From Bradyrhizobium sp. 195 (GTDB lineage Bacteria > Pseudomonadota > Alphaproteobacteria > Rhizobiales > Xanthobacteraceae), in contig NZ_CP082161.1 of assembly GCF_023101665.1 (NCBI RefSeq), positions 7,918,501-7,982,500 of the forward strand: 64,000 nt of DNA, given 5' to 3'. This document shows positions 27,044 to 35,282 of this stretch, one piece after another. Under the pieces are notes generated by a model. The model had not been told where the DNA came from. It was given only the letters and a program-made list of their open reading frames with translations, and ran no database searches. Position 1 is the first letter of the stretch, and every line of letters begins with the position of its first letter. The translations under genes and the position numbers were made by a program.

Positions 27044-28234
27044 ATGGATTGTGGTATGGAAGCCCGCCGCAAGCATCCCCAAAAGGCCCTTACCCAGGTT
27101 CGGATCAACAGCTTGTCTAAACCCGGCCGCTACGGCGATGGGAATGGACTGTACCTCGTCGTCGATGAGTCCGGTGCAAAGCGTTGGGTGCTCCGGACGG
27201 TAGTGCATGGGAAGCGAAGGGACATGGGGCTCGGTAGCCTGCGTCTCGTCCCTCTTGCCGAGGCTCGTATCAAAGCGGTCGAGTACCGGAAGCTAGCACG
27301 GGATGGAGGTGACCCGGTCGCAGCCAGGCGTTCGGCTAAGGTAGGCGTACCGTCGTTCACAGACGCCGCACGTACCGCGCTTGAACAAAGACGACCGGGT
27401 TGGAAGGATGGGAAAAGTGCCTCGCAATGGCTGAACAGCTTATCCAACTACGTTTTTCCTGTCATGGGCGACAAACGGGTTGACCGCATCGAGACTTCCG
27501 ACGTGCTTCGAGCCCTCTCACCGATATGGCTCTCCAAGCCCGAAACAGCGCGCCGTATCCGTCAACGGATAGCTATCGTTCTAGACTGGGCCAAAGCGGC
27601 GGGTCATCGGAGCGGCGACAATCCGGTTGAGGGGGTTGGGAAGGGACTACCTCGCCAAAACGAACGGCGCGGTCATTTTAACGCGATTCCCTACGCCGAC
27701 GTACCCGAGTTCGTGAGGAAGCTGCCGGAATTCCCCACTAACGACTTTGCTCGGCTCGCATTCGAGTTCTTGATCCTGACTGCGGCTCGAACAAATGAAG
27801 TTCTGAGAGCCGAATGGTCTGAAGTGGATTTTGAGCGATCCGTCTGGACCATTCCAGGAGCCAGGATGAAAGTCGGGAGAGATCATCGCGTGCCTCTAGC
27901 TGCTCGATCCGTTTCATTGCTGCAGTCCGCCCGTGAGAAGACTGACGGATCACAGCTGATCTTTCCCGGTCGAACGACCGGAACGCCGATGTCCAACATG
28001 GTGTTCTTAATGATGCTTCGTCGAATAGGGGCTAGCTTCACCGCACATGGCTTCCGCTCTGCATTTCGAGATTGGGCGGCCGAGTGCACAAATTTCCCAA
28101 GGGAGGTCTGCGAGATGGCGCTGGCGCACTCAATCAAAGATAAGACGGAAGCGGCTTATCGGCGTGGCGACCTCTTCGTCAAACGTGTGGAACTTATGCG
28201 AGCGTGGGCGGACTATGCGGGAGGGCACACTTGA
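27044..28234 (+). CDS. P4-type tyrosine integrase (DUF4102 arm-binding domain)
   Basis: A 396-residue site-specific recombinase. The N-terminal arm-binding domain is 'KPGRYGDGNGLYLVVDESGAKRWVLRTVVHGKRRDMGLGS' (about 26-66), the core-binding domain is in the middle, and catalytic residues are the Arg in 'TAARTNEVLRAEW', His-x-x-Arg in 'HGFRSAF', a second His in 'ALAHS' and the Tyr in 'EAAYRRGD'. The start could be ATG 27044 or ATG 27056. It is the leftmost gene of the accessory region and presumably inserted the island. Its stop overlaps a TTG start of the next gene. Confidence 0.93.
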   Translation: MDCGMEARRKHPQKALTQVRINSLSKPGRYGDGNGLYLVVDESGAKRWVLRTVVHGKRRDMGLGSLRLVPLAEARIKAVEYRKLARDGGDPVAARRSAKVGVPSFTDAARTALEQRRPGWKDGKSASQWLNSLSNYVFPVMGDKRVDRIETSDVLRALSPIWLSKPETARRIRQRIAIVLDWAKAAGHRSGDNPVEGVGKGLPRQNERRGHFNAIPYADVPEFVRKLPEFPTNDFARLAFEFLILTAARTNEVLRAEWSEVDFERSVWTIPGARMKVGRDHRVPLAARSVSLLQSAREKTDGSQLIFPGRTTGTPMSNMVFLMMLRRIGASFTAHGFRSAFRDWAAECTNFPREVCEMALAHSIKDKTEAAYRRGDLFVKRVELMRAWADYAGGHT

Positions 28235-29124
28235 GCGATAAGACATTCAAGCAGCGCGTTATGGAGGAGGCCGAGTCCTTCGCGGAAATCTATGAATACT
28301 TCCGCGAGGACCTCGAGACTTGGCAAGCAGAAAAAGGACTGATGGACAATGACTGGGCCCATCTGTTCGCTGTTCCCCTCCATGGCAGCGAAGCCAATGA
28401 AACAGAGGAGCGGAAGAAGGCTCGGCGCGAATGGAAGGTATTGCATAAGCACGATGCTGCACGAGAGGCCGTACAACAACTAGGAGACGCAACGCGCGTC
28501 GGTCCGATTGTGCTCAAGGATTCCCGCGTTTCTACAGCGCTTGAGATGGGGCTTCTAAATTCTAATGATATCGCCCCGAAATCAAAGGGAAGCTTTGTTG
28601 GCGCTGAAAAATTAGCTCAACGCCTAAAGCCGGAGCACGATGATCCGATCTTCTGGCGGACGCTTCTTGAAATCTTTTGCAGGGCTTTTACGGCGCCGCG
28701 CGGCCGCCCGCCATGGCCTATAGGAAAGATGATCGAACTGGCTTTTGACTTGAACGATATTAAAAGCACGCGTCCGGACAAGAAGTGGACTATCAGCGAT
28801 TTCTGCGAAGTGCTTAAGACGGACAAAAGGTATATCAGAGTTTATAGCAAGTACTCATCTGCAGGCGATCAATCCGGCATCGGAGAGGACCGTATAAAGC
28901 AGATATTTAAGCTCATCGGCTCTATGGATGACAATTCACTGCGCCGATTGAGAGACCTATTTCCCGACGAGTTCTACAAGGGGGCCGATCGGCATCTCCG
29001 CCGCAAGATACTGGATCGCAGCGAGGATTATCTCCGCACAATTTTAGACATGGCAGACGACGTGAACGACGCGCTCGAGAAATCTCGCAGCACGAGCAGC
29101 ACCTCAAGTCAGGAGGGGCAATAG
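28231..29124 (+). CDS. Island-borne hypothetical protein, 297 aa
   Basis: The chosen start is TTG 28231, which overlaps the integrase stop (TTGA) and has GGGAGG 7-12 nt upstream; ATG 28261 is an alternative. The protein is hydrophilic, begins LSDKTFKQRVMEEAESFAEIYEYF and ends in a Ser/Thr-rich tail. 'WTISDFCEVLKTDKRYIRVYSKYS' could be an HTH, but I do not recognise the family. Coupling to the integrase suggests an accessory function for the element. GC content is clearly lower than in the core region. Confidence 0.6.
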   Translation: MSDKTFKQRVMEEAESFAEIYEYFREDLETWQAEKGLMDNDWAHLFAVPLHGSEANETEERKKARREWKVLHKHDAAREAVQQLGDATRVGPIVLKDSRVSTALEMGLLNSNDIAPKSKGSFVGAEKLAQRLKPEHDDPIFWRTLLEIFCRAFTAPRGRPPWPIGKMIELAFDLNDIKSTRPDKKWTISDFCEVLKTDKRYIRVYSKYSSAGDQSGIGEDRIKQIFKLIGSMDDNSLRRLRDLFPDEFYKGADRHLRRKILDRSEDYLRTILDMADDVNDALEKSRSTSSTSSQEGQ

Positions 29125-29196
29125 GCCCCTTTTTAGTCCCCGGCACTAGTCTCTAATTGTCCACTCCATCGCAGCTCAGACCGATGGAGTACGACA

Positions 29197-29430
29197 GTGA
29201 AGACGACCACGACGGCGGGCCTGAGAAGGCTGGCCACTATCATCAAGCCAAACGGGCCCATCCCCGTGGGGAAATCGACCTGGTGGGCCGGCGTGAAGTC
29301 TGGTCGGTTCCCCGCTCCCGTTAAGCTCGGACCGAGGATCACCGCTTGGCGGGATTCTGACATCCAGCAATTAATTCAAGAAGGCATCCCGCGAGTAGCC
29401 ATCGCCCCCGGGAATGGGGACGCGTCATGA
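29197..29430 (+). CDS. AlpA-like HTH regulator / excisionase-type protein
   Basis: A 77-residue protein from GTG 29197. The body 'PIPVGKSTWWAGVKSGRFPAPVKLGPRITAWRDSDIQQLI' is the AlpA/MerR-like winged helix of phage and island regulators. It ends in an ATGA overlap with the next gene (29427), so it heads the modification operon. In its family AlpA controls integrase expression or acts as a directionality factor; regulation of the downstream operon is likely. Confidence 0.85.
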   Translation: MKTTTTAGLRRLATIIKPNGPIPVGKSTWWAGVKSGRFPAPVKLGPRITAWRDSDIQQLIQEGIPRVAIAPGNGDAS

Positions 29431-30422
29431 TCCTCGCGCCAAACGAAGCAGATGAACGAAGTCAGCACCCGACTGGCCTCGATGCGCAGATCGCCGACAA
29501 AGCCCAAACTTCGCACGAACTCTGCGCCGCAGCATCGGATGCCGAGGCGGCGGCTGACGAGGTCGCCGATCATTGGATCCGCGCCGCCAACTTCCTGATT
29601 CTAGGCTGCAAGAAATTGGTTGCGGCACTGCAAGACTTCGAAAACCAACCTGAAAAGATCCAGGCCTTCCTGCGCCGCCTCGTTGCCAGGGGGATTCTCT
29701 CGGAGAATGACGTGCTGGCGCGGCTCAAAGCAAATGGGAAACTGGCGATGCTGTCGAAGATCGGCAAGCACGCTGACGTTCTTCTGCAGCAGTCGTTTCT
29801 TCGGGTGCTGGCCTTGAGGGGTTACTCCGTCGCCTATCAAGTCTGTCTGCTGATCGAGGAGGCCGGCGTTGTGCGAGCGCTGGCCGAATTATCCAATCAT
29901 CCGGAGGTCACCCGCGACGATGTGGTCAGAATCCGCGCAACACTGAGGTCGCCCAAAGGCGTGTCCCACGAGAAAAAGCAGGATTCGTTGGATGGCGCGG
30001 CGCAGTTGTTTGCGATGCGGCTGACCGGGCGTGATGCGCGGCTTTTCGTCACCGAATACGCGCAATCCGACACCCTCGCCAATTGCCTTCGGTGCCCTCT
30101 GCCTGCAGATGATGCCGGCCTCGTGGCAGTCGTTCCCATTGCCACGCTGGGCGCCTTCGAGCGCAACCTGATGCCCGTGTTGGGCTTCGGTTCGATCGAT
30201 GGGCTGTTTCTCGAAAGCGACCCGCACCACCCCGAAATTACAGACTTCGACGTCATTGTGGTCGCCGGGCGCGGGAGCTTTCGCGCGCAAGCACTGACCG
30301 AGTTTCGAGACGCAGAGAATGTGCTCGACCTAGCAGAATTCTTCTTTCCCGGTTGCGCCGCTAAGCACCAGCTGTTTGCAGACTGCGGATTCCGACGAAG
30401 TCGCCCAGGCGTACCGATATGA
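29427..30422 (+). pseudogene. IS-disrupted gene for an unknown 341-aa protein
   Basis: The frame from ATG 29427 encodes 319 native residues and then reads 12 residues (CGFRRSRPGVPI) into the IS21 element. If the element (30384-33134) and one copy of the TGCAGAC duplication are removed, the frame continues through 33142-33210 for 22 more residues and stops at a TGA overlapping the ATG of the next gene. The original protein was thus 341 residues with translational coupling on both sides. It is predicted soluble and helical in its first half; 'ADHWIRAANFLILGCKKLVAAL' is amphipathic. I do not recognise it. Loss of the last 22 residues may or may not abolish function. Confidence 0.85.
30377..30383 (+). 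repeat. Target site duplication, left copy
   Basis: TGCAGAC immediately left of the IS21-family element. The identical right copy is at 33135-33141. Confidence 0.9.
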
Positions 30423-30643
30423 AGTCGCCCGTGGATTCCGAGACGATGTCGCCCACCTTTCCGATTTGATCTCGCCCAGCGGCGAGGCGTTCTGGCCGGC
30501 TGGTTCTCTGGCATCGGTCAAGCCGCGTGGTCAATCTGGAATCGCGACTTCGACCTGTTTTTCTTCTTCTGCAGTTGCTGTGGGCATGTGGGCAACGCGA
30601 TTGCGTTGTCCAAGCGCAGCGGCATGTCCACAGCGCCACGGGC

Positions 30644-31387
30644 TCAGGTCTTTCGGGCGGATTGCCGGGTTCGGCGCAGGCTCTCACCGGTGAGGTCGAG
30701 CCGATGGGCATTGTGGACGAGGCGATCGAGCACGGCGTCGGCATAGGTGGGATCTCCAATGAGCAGATGCCACTGGTCCACGGGGAGCTGGCTGGTGACG
30801 ATGGTGGAGCGATGACCGTAGCGATCTTCGAGGATTTCCAGGAGGTCGTGACGGGCACCGGCGTCGAGCGGCTCGAGTCCCCAATCATCGAGGATCAGCA
30901 GATCGACACGGCCAAGGCCGCGCAACAGGCGTGGATGGCGGCCGTCGCCGCGGGCGAGCGCCAGATCGTCGAACAGTCGCGGGACGCGCTGATAGAGCAC
31001 GGAGCGATTGTCGCGACAGGCCTTGTGGCCGAGCGCCGAGGCGAGCCAACTCTTGCCAACGCCGGCCGGGCCGCAGATCAGGAGATTGACGTGGTCGTCG
31101 ATCCAGCGGCCCTCGACAAGCTTAGCGAACAGCGGGCGGTCGAGACCGCGCGGGGTGCGGTAGTCGATGTCCTCGACGCACGCCTGCTGGCGCAGCTTGG
31201 CGTAGCGCAGGCGAGTGGCGAGCCGTTTGTCGTGCCGCAGCGAGGCTTCACGTTCGAGCAGCAGCGCAAGCCATTCGGTGTGACCGAGGCTTGCGGCCTC
31301 ACCGGTGGCTTCGATGTCGGCGAAGGCCTTGGCCATGCCGTGGAGGCCGAGGGCGTTGAGGCGGTCGAGGGTCGGATGGGTGAGCAA
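30644..31387 (-). CDS. istB: IS21-family ATP-binding helper protein IstB
   Basis: A 247-residue AAA+ ATPase from TTG 31387 with a GGAG ribosome site. Walker A is 'ICGPAGVGKSWLA' and Walker B is 'LLILDDWG', with 'TIVTSQLPVDQWH' as the sensor-1 region. It selects targets and stimulates the IstA transposase. The start was set at TTG because the family N-terminus is 'LTHPTLDRLNALGLHGM'; the open frame further upstream overlaps istA and is not coding. istA ends about 11 nt before this start. Confidence 0.93.
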   Translation of the reverse strand: MLTHPTLDRLNALGLHGMAKAFADIEATGEAASLGHTEWLALLLEREASLRHDKRLATRLRYAKLRQQACVEDIDYRTPRGLDRPLFAKLVEGRWIDDHVNLLICGPAGVGKSWLASALGHKACRDNRSVLYQRVPRLFDDLALARGDGRHPRLLRGLGRVDLLILDDWGLEPLDAGARHDLLEILEDRYGHRSTIVTSQLPVDQWHLLIGDPTYADAVLDRLVHNAHRLDLTGESLRRTRQSARKT

Positions 31388-31398
31388 GGGATGATCTC

Positions 31399-32952
31399 CT
31401 AATTGTAGTAGCGCGGTCCGCGGATGTTGGCATGCAGGATCGGCGCATCGTCCGCGGAACGCTGGTGAGCAGAACGCCGATCGAGATTGTTGGCGAGGAT
31501 CGACTTGACCGAGCCATAGGTGCGCGCGCCGATGTCGATTGCCCGCGCAGCCGCGGCGTCCAGCCGTTCGCGCCCATAGGAGGCGGCGAGCCTGAGGATG
31601 CCGAGGCAGGCGCGGAAGCCTTGCTCGGGGTGCGAGCGCTCGTCGAGAATGAGGTCGCACAACGCGCTGGTCGCCGGCCCGATCGCGGCGGCGTCCTGGC
31701 GGATACGCGCGATGGTCCAGCCGGCGTAGCGCCGATGGCTGGAGGCCATGTGCTCCGGCACGGTGGTGTGTTTGTGATTGCCGCTCATGCGCTGATGCGC
31801 GGCGATCCGCTCGCCCTTGTGGAAGATCTCGACGGTACGGGCCGTGAACCGCACCTCGACCTCGGCGCGGGCGAAGCGATGCGGAACGCTGTAGTAATGC
31901 TTCTCCACCTCGACGTGGTAATCGAGACTGACGCGGCGGATCCGCCACTCGGCGAGGACATAGGGGGACGCCGGCAATGGCTTGAGCGCCGGCCGGTCGA
32001 CCTCCTCGAGCAACCGGCGGCGTGTCACGCCGAGCCGCCGGATCGGCCGTTCCTCATTCAGCCTCGTGAGCAGTTCGCCGATCGCCGCATTGACCTCGGC
32101 CAGGCTGTAGAAGGTGCGATGGCGCAGGCGGCCGAGCAGCCAGCGCTCGACGATGAGGACGGCCTGCTCGACCTTGGCCTTGTCGCGCGGCTTGCGCGGC
32201 CGCGCCGGCAAGATGGCGGTGCCGTAATGCGCCGCCATCTCCGCGTAGGTACGATTGATCTGCGGGTCGTACAGGCTCGCCTTAATGACCGCGACCTTGG
32301 TGTTGTCGGGCACCACCAGCGCCGGTATGCCGCCGATCGCCGCGAAGGCGCCAACATGGGCGCTGATCCAGTCGGCGAGCCCCTGCGTCCACGTCGCCTG
32401 CGCGTAGGTGAAGCTCGATGCGCCGAGCACGGCGACGAAGATCTGCGCCGTTCTGCGCTCACCGGTCAGGCGGTCGACCACCACCGGCACGCCATCGCCG
32501 GCATAGTCGACGAACAACTTGTCGCCGGCCGCATGGGCCTGGCGCATCGTCACCGACAGGCGGCCCTCCCAGGCGCGGTAGAGCTCACAGAAGCGCGAGT
32601 ACCGGTATCCGCCGGGCTCGGTGGCGATATATTCCTCCCACAGGATCGACAGCGTCACGTGCTTGCGTTTGAGCTCGCGGTGCACGGTCGCCCAGTCGGG
32701 CTCGGCGATGCGGCGGTGACCCTGACGGTTGCCATTGCCGGTCTTCGCGAACAGGCGAAGTTCCAGAACCGTGTCGGTGACGTCGTCTGGCAACGGCCAG
32801 CTCAAGCCCGCGGCCTCGAACCGCCGGAGCGCCAGGCGCACCGTCGAGGGCGCCGCGCCCACCCGTCGCGCAATCTCGCGGCTCGGCAGCCCGGCCGCCT
32901 TCATTCTGATCACATCGCGCACACGGCGCATCGCAAGCCTCTCCGTCGGCAT
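31399..32952 (-). CDS. istA: IS21-family transposase IstA
   Basis: A 517-residue DDE transposase from ATG 32952. The N-terminal HTH 'MRRVRDVIRMKAAGLPSREIARRVGAAPSTVRLALRR' is followed by the rve catalytic core: 'LFVDYAGDGVPVV' (first Asp), 'ALVVPDNTKVAVI' (second Asp) and the Glu in 'KAKVEQAVL'. A Mu-transposase-like C-terminal domain is present. An upstream ATG at 33015 lies in the end repeats and is not favoured. Confidence 0.95.
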   Translation of the reverse strand: MPTERLAMRRVRDVIRMKAAGLPSREIARRVGAAPSTVRLALRRFEAAGLSWPLPDDVTDTVLELRLFAKTGNGNRQGHRRIAEPDWATVHRELKRKHVTLSILWEEYIATEPGGYRYSRFCELYRAWEGRLSVTMRQAHAAGDKLFVDYAGDGVPVVVDRLTGERRTAQIFVAVLGASSFTYAQATWTQGLADWISAHVGAFAAIGGIPALVVPDNTKVAVIKASLYDPQINRTYAEMAAHYGTAILPARPRKPRDKAKVEQAVLIVERWLLGRLRHRTFYSLAEVNAAIGELLTRLNEERPIRRLGVTRRRLLEEVDRPALKPLPASPYVLAEWRIRRVSLDYHVEVEKHYYSVPHRFARAEVEVRFTARTVEIFHKGERIAAHQRMSGNHKHTTVPEHMASSHRRYAGWTIARIRQDAAAIGPATSALCDLILDERSHPEQGFRACLGILRLAASYGRERLDAAAARAIDIGARTYGSVKSILANNLDRRSAHQRSADDAPILHANIRGPRYYN

Positions 32953-33134
32953 CCAGGGTCCCCTTCGCAAAGCCGAAAGAGTTGACCCTATGGGAGCCAG
33001 AAGAGGCCTCGTCACCCGGGCGACATCATCCCGGAATGGTGGGCGACATCATTTCGGAACGGGTGGGCGACTTCAAATCGGAATGGTGGGCGAGATCATC
33101 TCGGAATCCTGGGCGACATCGATCGGAATCCGCA

Positions 33135-33141
33135 TGCAGAC
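33135..33141 (+). repeat. Target site duplication, right copy
   Basis: TGCAGAC immediately right of the IS21-family element, identical to 30377-30383. Confidence 0.9.
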
Positions 33142-33206
33142 CAGCGCGCCGACGGCTGGACCTGCTCGATTGGGGACGAGAACTGGACGGAAAGGCCGAC
33201 CATCCG

Positions 33207-35282
33207 ATGAGCGACGATCTTCGCACCATTCTTCGCGCCGAAGTAGCGGCACGGAGTTCGTGCAGCCAAGTCGCTCTCCTATTGTCCGGCGGTGCCGACA
33301 GCTTCGTCGTTGGTTACTTCTGTGAGGAGGTCGGTAAAAGAGTCGTCGCCTACACCTATGAACTTGATGGCATCCCTTCGGTTGAGCGGCCGGCCGCAGA
33401 AGCGATAGCCCGCCACATGGGCTGGCCACTTCGGATCGTTCGCGTGCCGACTGGGGGATTGAGAGCGGCGTTCCTGCGGTTAGCGATCCAACACGGTTGC
33501 TCGAAGAAGACCCAGTTCGAGGTCACATACCCGATCGCTCACGTCATCCCCGAAGTGGCGGAATGCGAGATCTTCACGGGCTGGAACTTTGACGATCACT
33601 ACGGCAATACCCGCGAAGACATTATGGAAATGGCTGGGCTCAAGCGGGCCGGGCTCTCCTGCGCCGAGTTGCAAGTGCATTTCGACGCCTTGCGAGCCTC
33701 AAAGTATGCGAAATCGGACGCGGCCGGCTCCCCCGACACGTTCTGGTTCGCTACCCGGATCGCTTCGGCACTTGGCAAACGGCTCGTCGACCCTTCCACG
33801 GCCGAACCGGTGCGCCGGTTCTTTCGCCAGTTTTCCCACGACGAGCTGTCGCGGCTCGACAAGCCCATCATCAGAAAGATCTTTGCTGACGCCTTTCGCC
33901 GCCTTCCTCAGGGTTTGGTCGCCAAGGGCGTCAAGCTGCAGAAGGGCGGCGGCGTCCACGAGCTTTTTAGGACGTTGGTGGACGATCCGATTATCAATCG
34001 GTTTGAGACGAAGTACGCGACCTTGAGCGCGCTCTGCAAGCGCTGGGCGTCGGAGGTGCGCGCGAATCCGGACCAATACCTCAATGAACTGGCCGCGGCT
34101 CCCCCGCTTCGCAAGGCGACCGTGATCCAGGCTCGGGGCGCCAACGTCGGTCGCCCGACGATGGCCGAGGTGAATGCGGCGTCGTTGCGCAAGCGCTTCA
34201 CGGTCGTTTCGCTGTTCGCGGGCGGCGGCGGGTCCTCGATGGGGTACAGGCTGGCGGGCGGAGACGTCCGGGCAATCAACGAATTCGTCGCGGAAGCCGC
34301 TCGCACCTACTCACGCAACTTTCCCGGGACCATTATCGATAAAAGGGACATCCGCGACATCGTTCGCGATCGGGCGAACGTCATCGCTTTCCTGGCAATG
34401 ATCGGCCTGCTGGTTGGCGAACTGGACCTGCTCGACGGTTCTCCACCCTGCTCAGAGTTCAGCACCGCGGGAAACGGCCCGACAGAGCCCGGCGTGCTGA
34501 AAGCGTACTCCGACCGAACTCAAAAGGACATCTCGATGCTCCCCTTCGAGTTCGCGAGGTTCGCCCTGATCGCCCGCCCGAAGGTCGTCGTGATGGAGAA
34601 CGTGCCTGCGCTCGCCTCCCGCGGGGAGGCGATCTTCAAAGCCCTGCTCAAGATGCTGAGCGCCGAATTCGTCGTGACATGGCGCGTCTTATCCGCGAAC
34701 GACTTCGGCGTTCCGCAGACCCGGCGCCGGCTGTTCGTCCTGGCCGTTCGAAAGGACGTCGCAGAAGCCGTTGGGATCACGAGCGAGTTCGCGGCGTCGT
34801 TGCTGTTTCCCAACCCGACACATACGGGCACCACGGTTCGAGATGCGTTCGCTGATCTGAACCAGTCACACGAAGACGTTCGCCCGTGGATCGCCTCTGC
34901 GCGGACGACCACGATCGCGACGGCCGCCGCCAGGCTACCGAAGAGCCCGGCCCGGCTGTTGCGGCCCAACCACGTGGGCCTTCAGGTCACCGGCAACTAT
35001 ACGCTCACGCGGTGCTCTTACGATCTGCCCGCGCCGACGCTGACGGTCACGGGGCAGCAACCGAGCGGATTGGCCGGCGCCATCCATCCCGAGCACGACC
35101 GCAAGTTCACTATCCCCGAACTGAAGCGCCTGACCGGCCTTCCCGACGATTACGCGCTCACCGGCACGCTCGGGCAAGCGGCGGAAAGGATATGCCGCAT
35201 GGTCACTCCCTTCGTAGCCGAGGCGATCGCCGAGAGCATCCACCGGAAGATCTTGAAGCCCTACAGAGAGACCCTGAAATGA
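33207..35282 (+). CDS. Asparagine-synthetase-like PP-loop domain fused to DNA cytosine-C5 methyltransferase
   Basis: A 691-residue fusion. Residues 1 to about 300 are an AsnB-type synthetase without the glutaminase domain: PP-loop 'LLLSGGADSF' (about 24-33), 'IFTGWNFDDHYG' in place of the usual GDGxDE loop, and a C-terminal region like AsnB 'R..P.....R.A...LP'. Residues about 330-691 are a C5-methyltransferase: motif I 'SLFAGGGGSSMGY', catalytic Cys in 'GSPPCSEFS', motif VI 'MENVPAL', motif VIII 'QTRRRLFVLAV' and motif IX 'APTLTVTG'. Motif X reads 'ICRMVTPFVAEA' instead of the usual GN(A/S)VP, with Arg664 in place of the conserved Asn. The start overlaps the stop of the IS-disrupted gene; the end overlaps the next ATG. 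I propose a base-hypermodifying enzyme (see findings). Confidence 0.88.
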   Translation: MSDDLRTILRAEVAARSSCSQVALLLSGGADSFVVGYFCEEVGKRVVAYTYELDGIPSVERPAAEAIARHMGWPLRIVRVPTGGLRAAFLRLAIQHGCSKKTQFEVTYPIAHVIPEVAECEIFTGWNFDDHYGNTREDIMEMAGLKRAGLSCAELQVHFDALRASKYAKSDAAGSPDTFWFATRIASALGKRLVDPSTAEPVRRFFRQFSHDELSRLDKPIIRKIFADAFRRLPQGLVAKGVKLQKGGGVHELFRTLVDDPIINRFETKYATLSALCKRWASEVRANPDQYLNELAAAPPLRKATVIQARGANVGRPTMAEVNAASLRKRFTVVSLFAGGGGSSMGYRLAGGDVRAINEFVAEAARTYSRNFPGTIIDKRDIRDIVRDRANVIAFLAMIGLLVGELDLLDGSPPCSEFSTAGNGPTEPGVLKAYSDRTQKDISMLPFEFARFALIARPKVVVMENVPALASRGEAIFKALLKMLSAEFVVTWRVLSANDFGVPQTRRRLFVLAVRKDVAEAVGITSEFAASLLFPNPTHTGTTVRDAFADLNQSHEDVRPWIASARTTTIATAAARLPKSPARLLRPNHVGLQVTGNYTLTRCSYDLPAPTLTVTGQQPSGLAGAIHPEHDRKFTIPELKRLTGLPDDYALTGTLGQAAERICRMVTPFVAEAIAESIHRKILKPYRETLK

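Larger units (their letters stand above)
30384..33134 (-). mobile_element. Complete IS21-family insertion sequence, 2751 bp
   Basis: The ends are perfect 12-bp inverted repeats: TGCGGATTCCGA at 30384-30395 and its complement at 33123-33134, with the TG...CA termini usual for IS21. Inside each end lie several roughly 20-bp repeats of the form ATTCCGA-N-GTCGCCC (four at 30384-30478, five at 33017-33134), the IstA-binding multiple repeats. It carries istA and istB on the minus strand. Flanking 7-bp duplications TGCAGAC show a recent, intact insertion. Confidence 0.96.

Noticed and set aside
31432..32985. 517-codon plus-strand open frame opposite istA
   Set aside because: It lies antisense to the DDE transposase and lacks recognisable domains.
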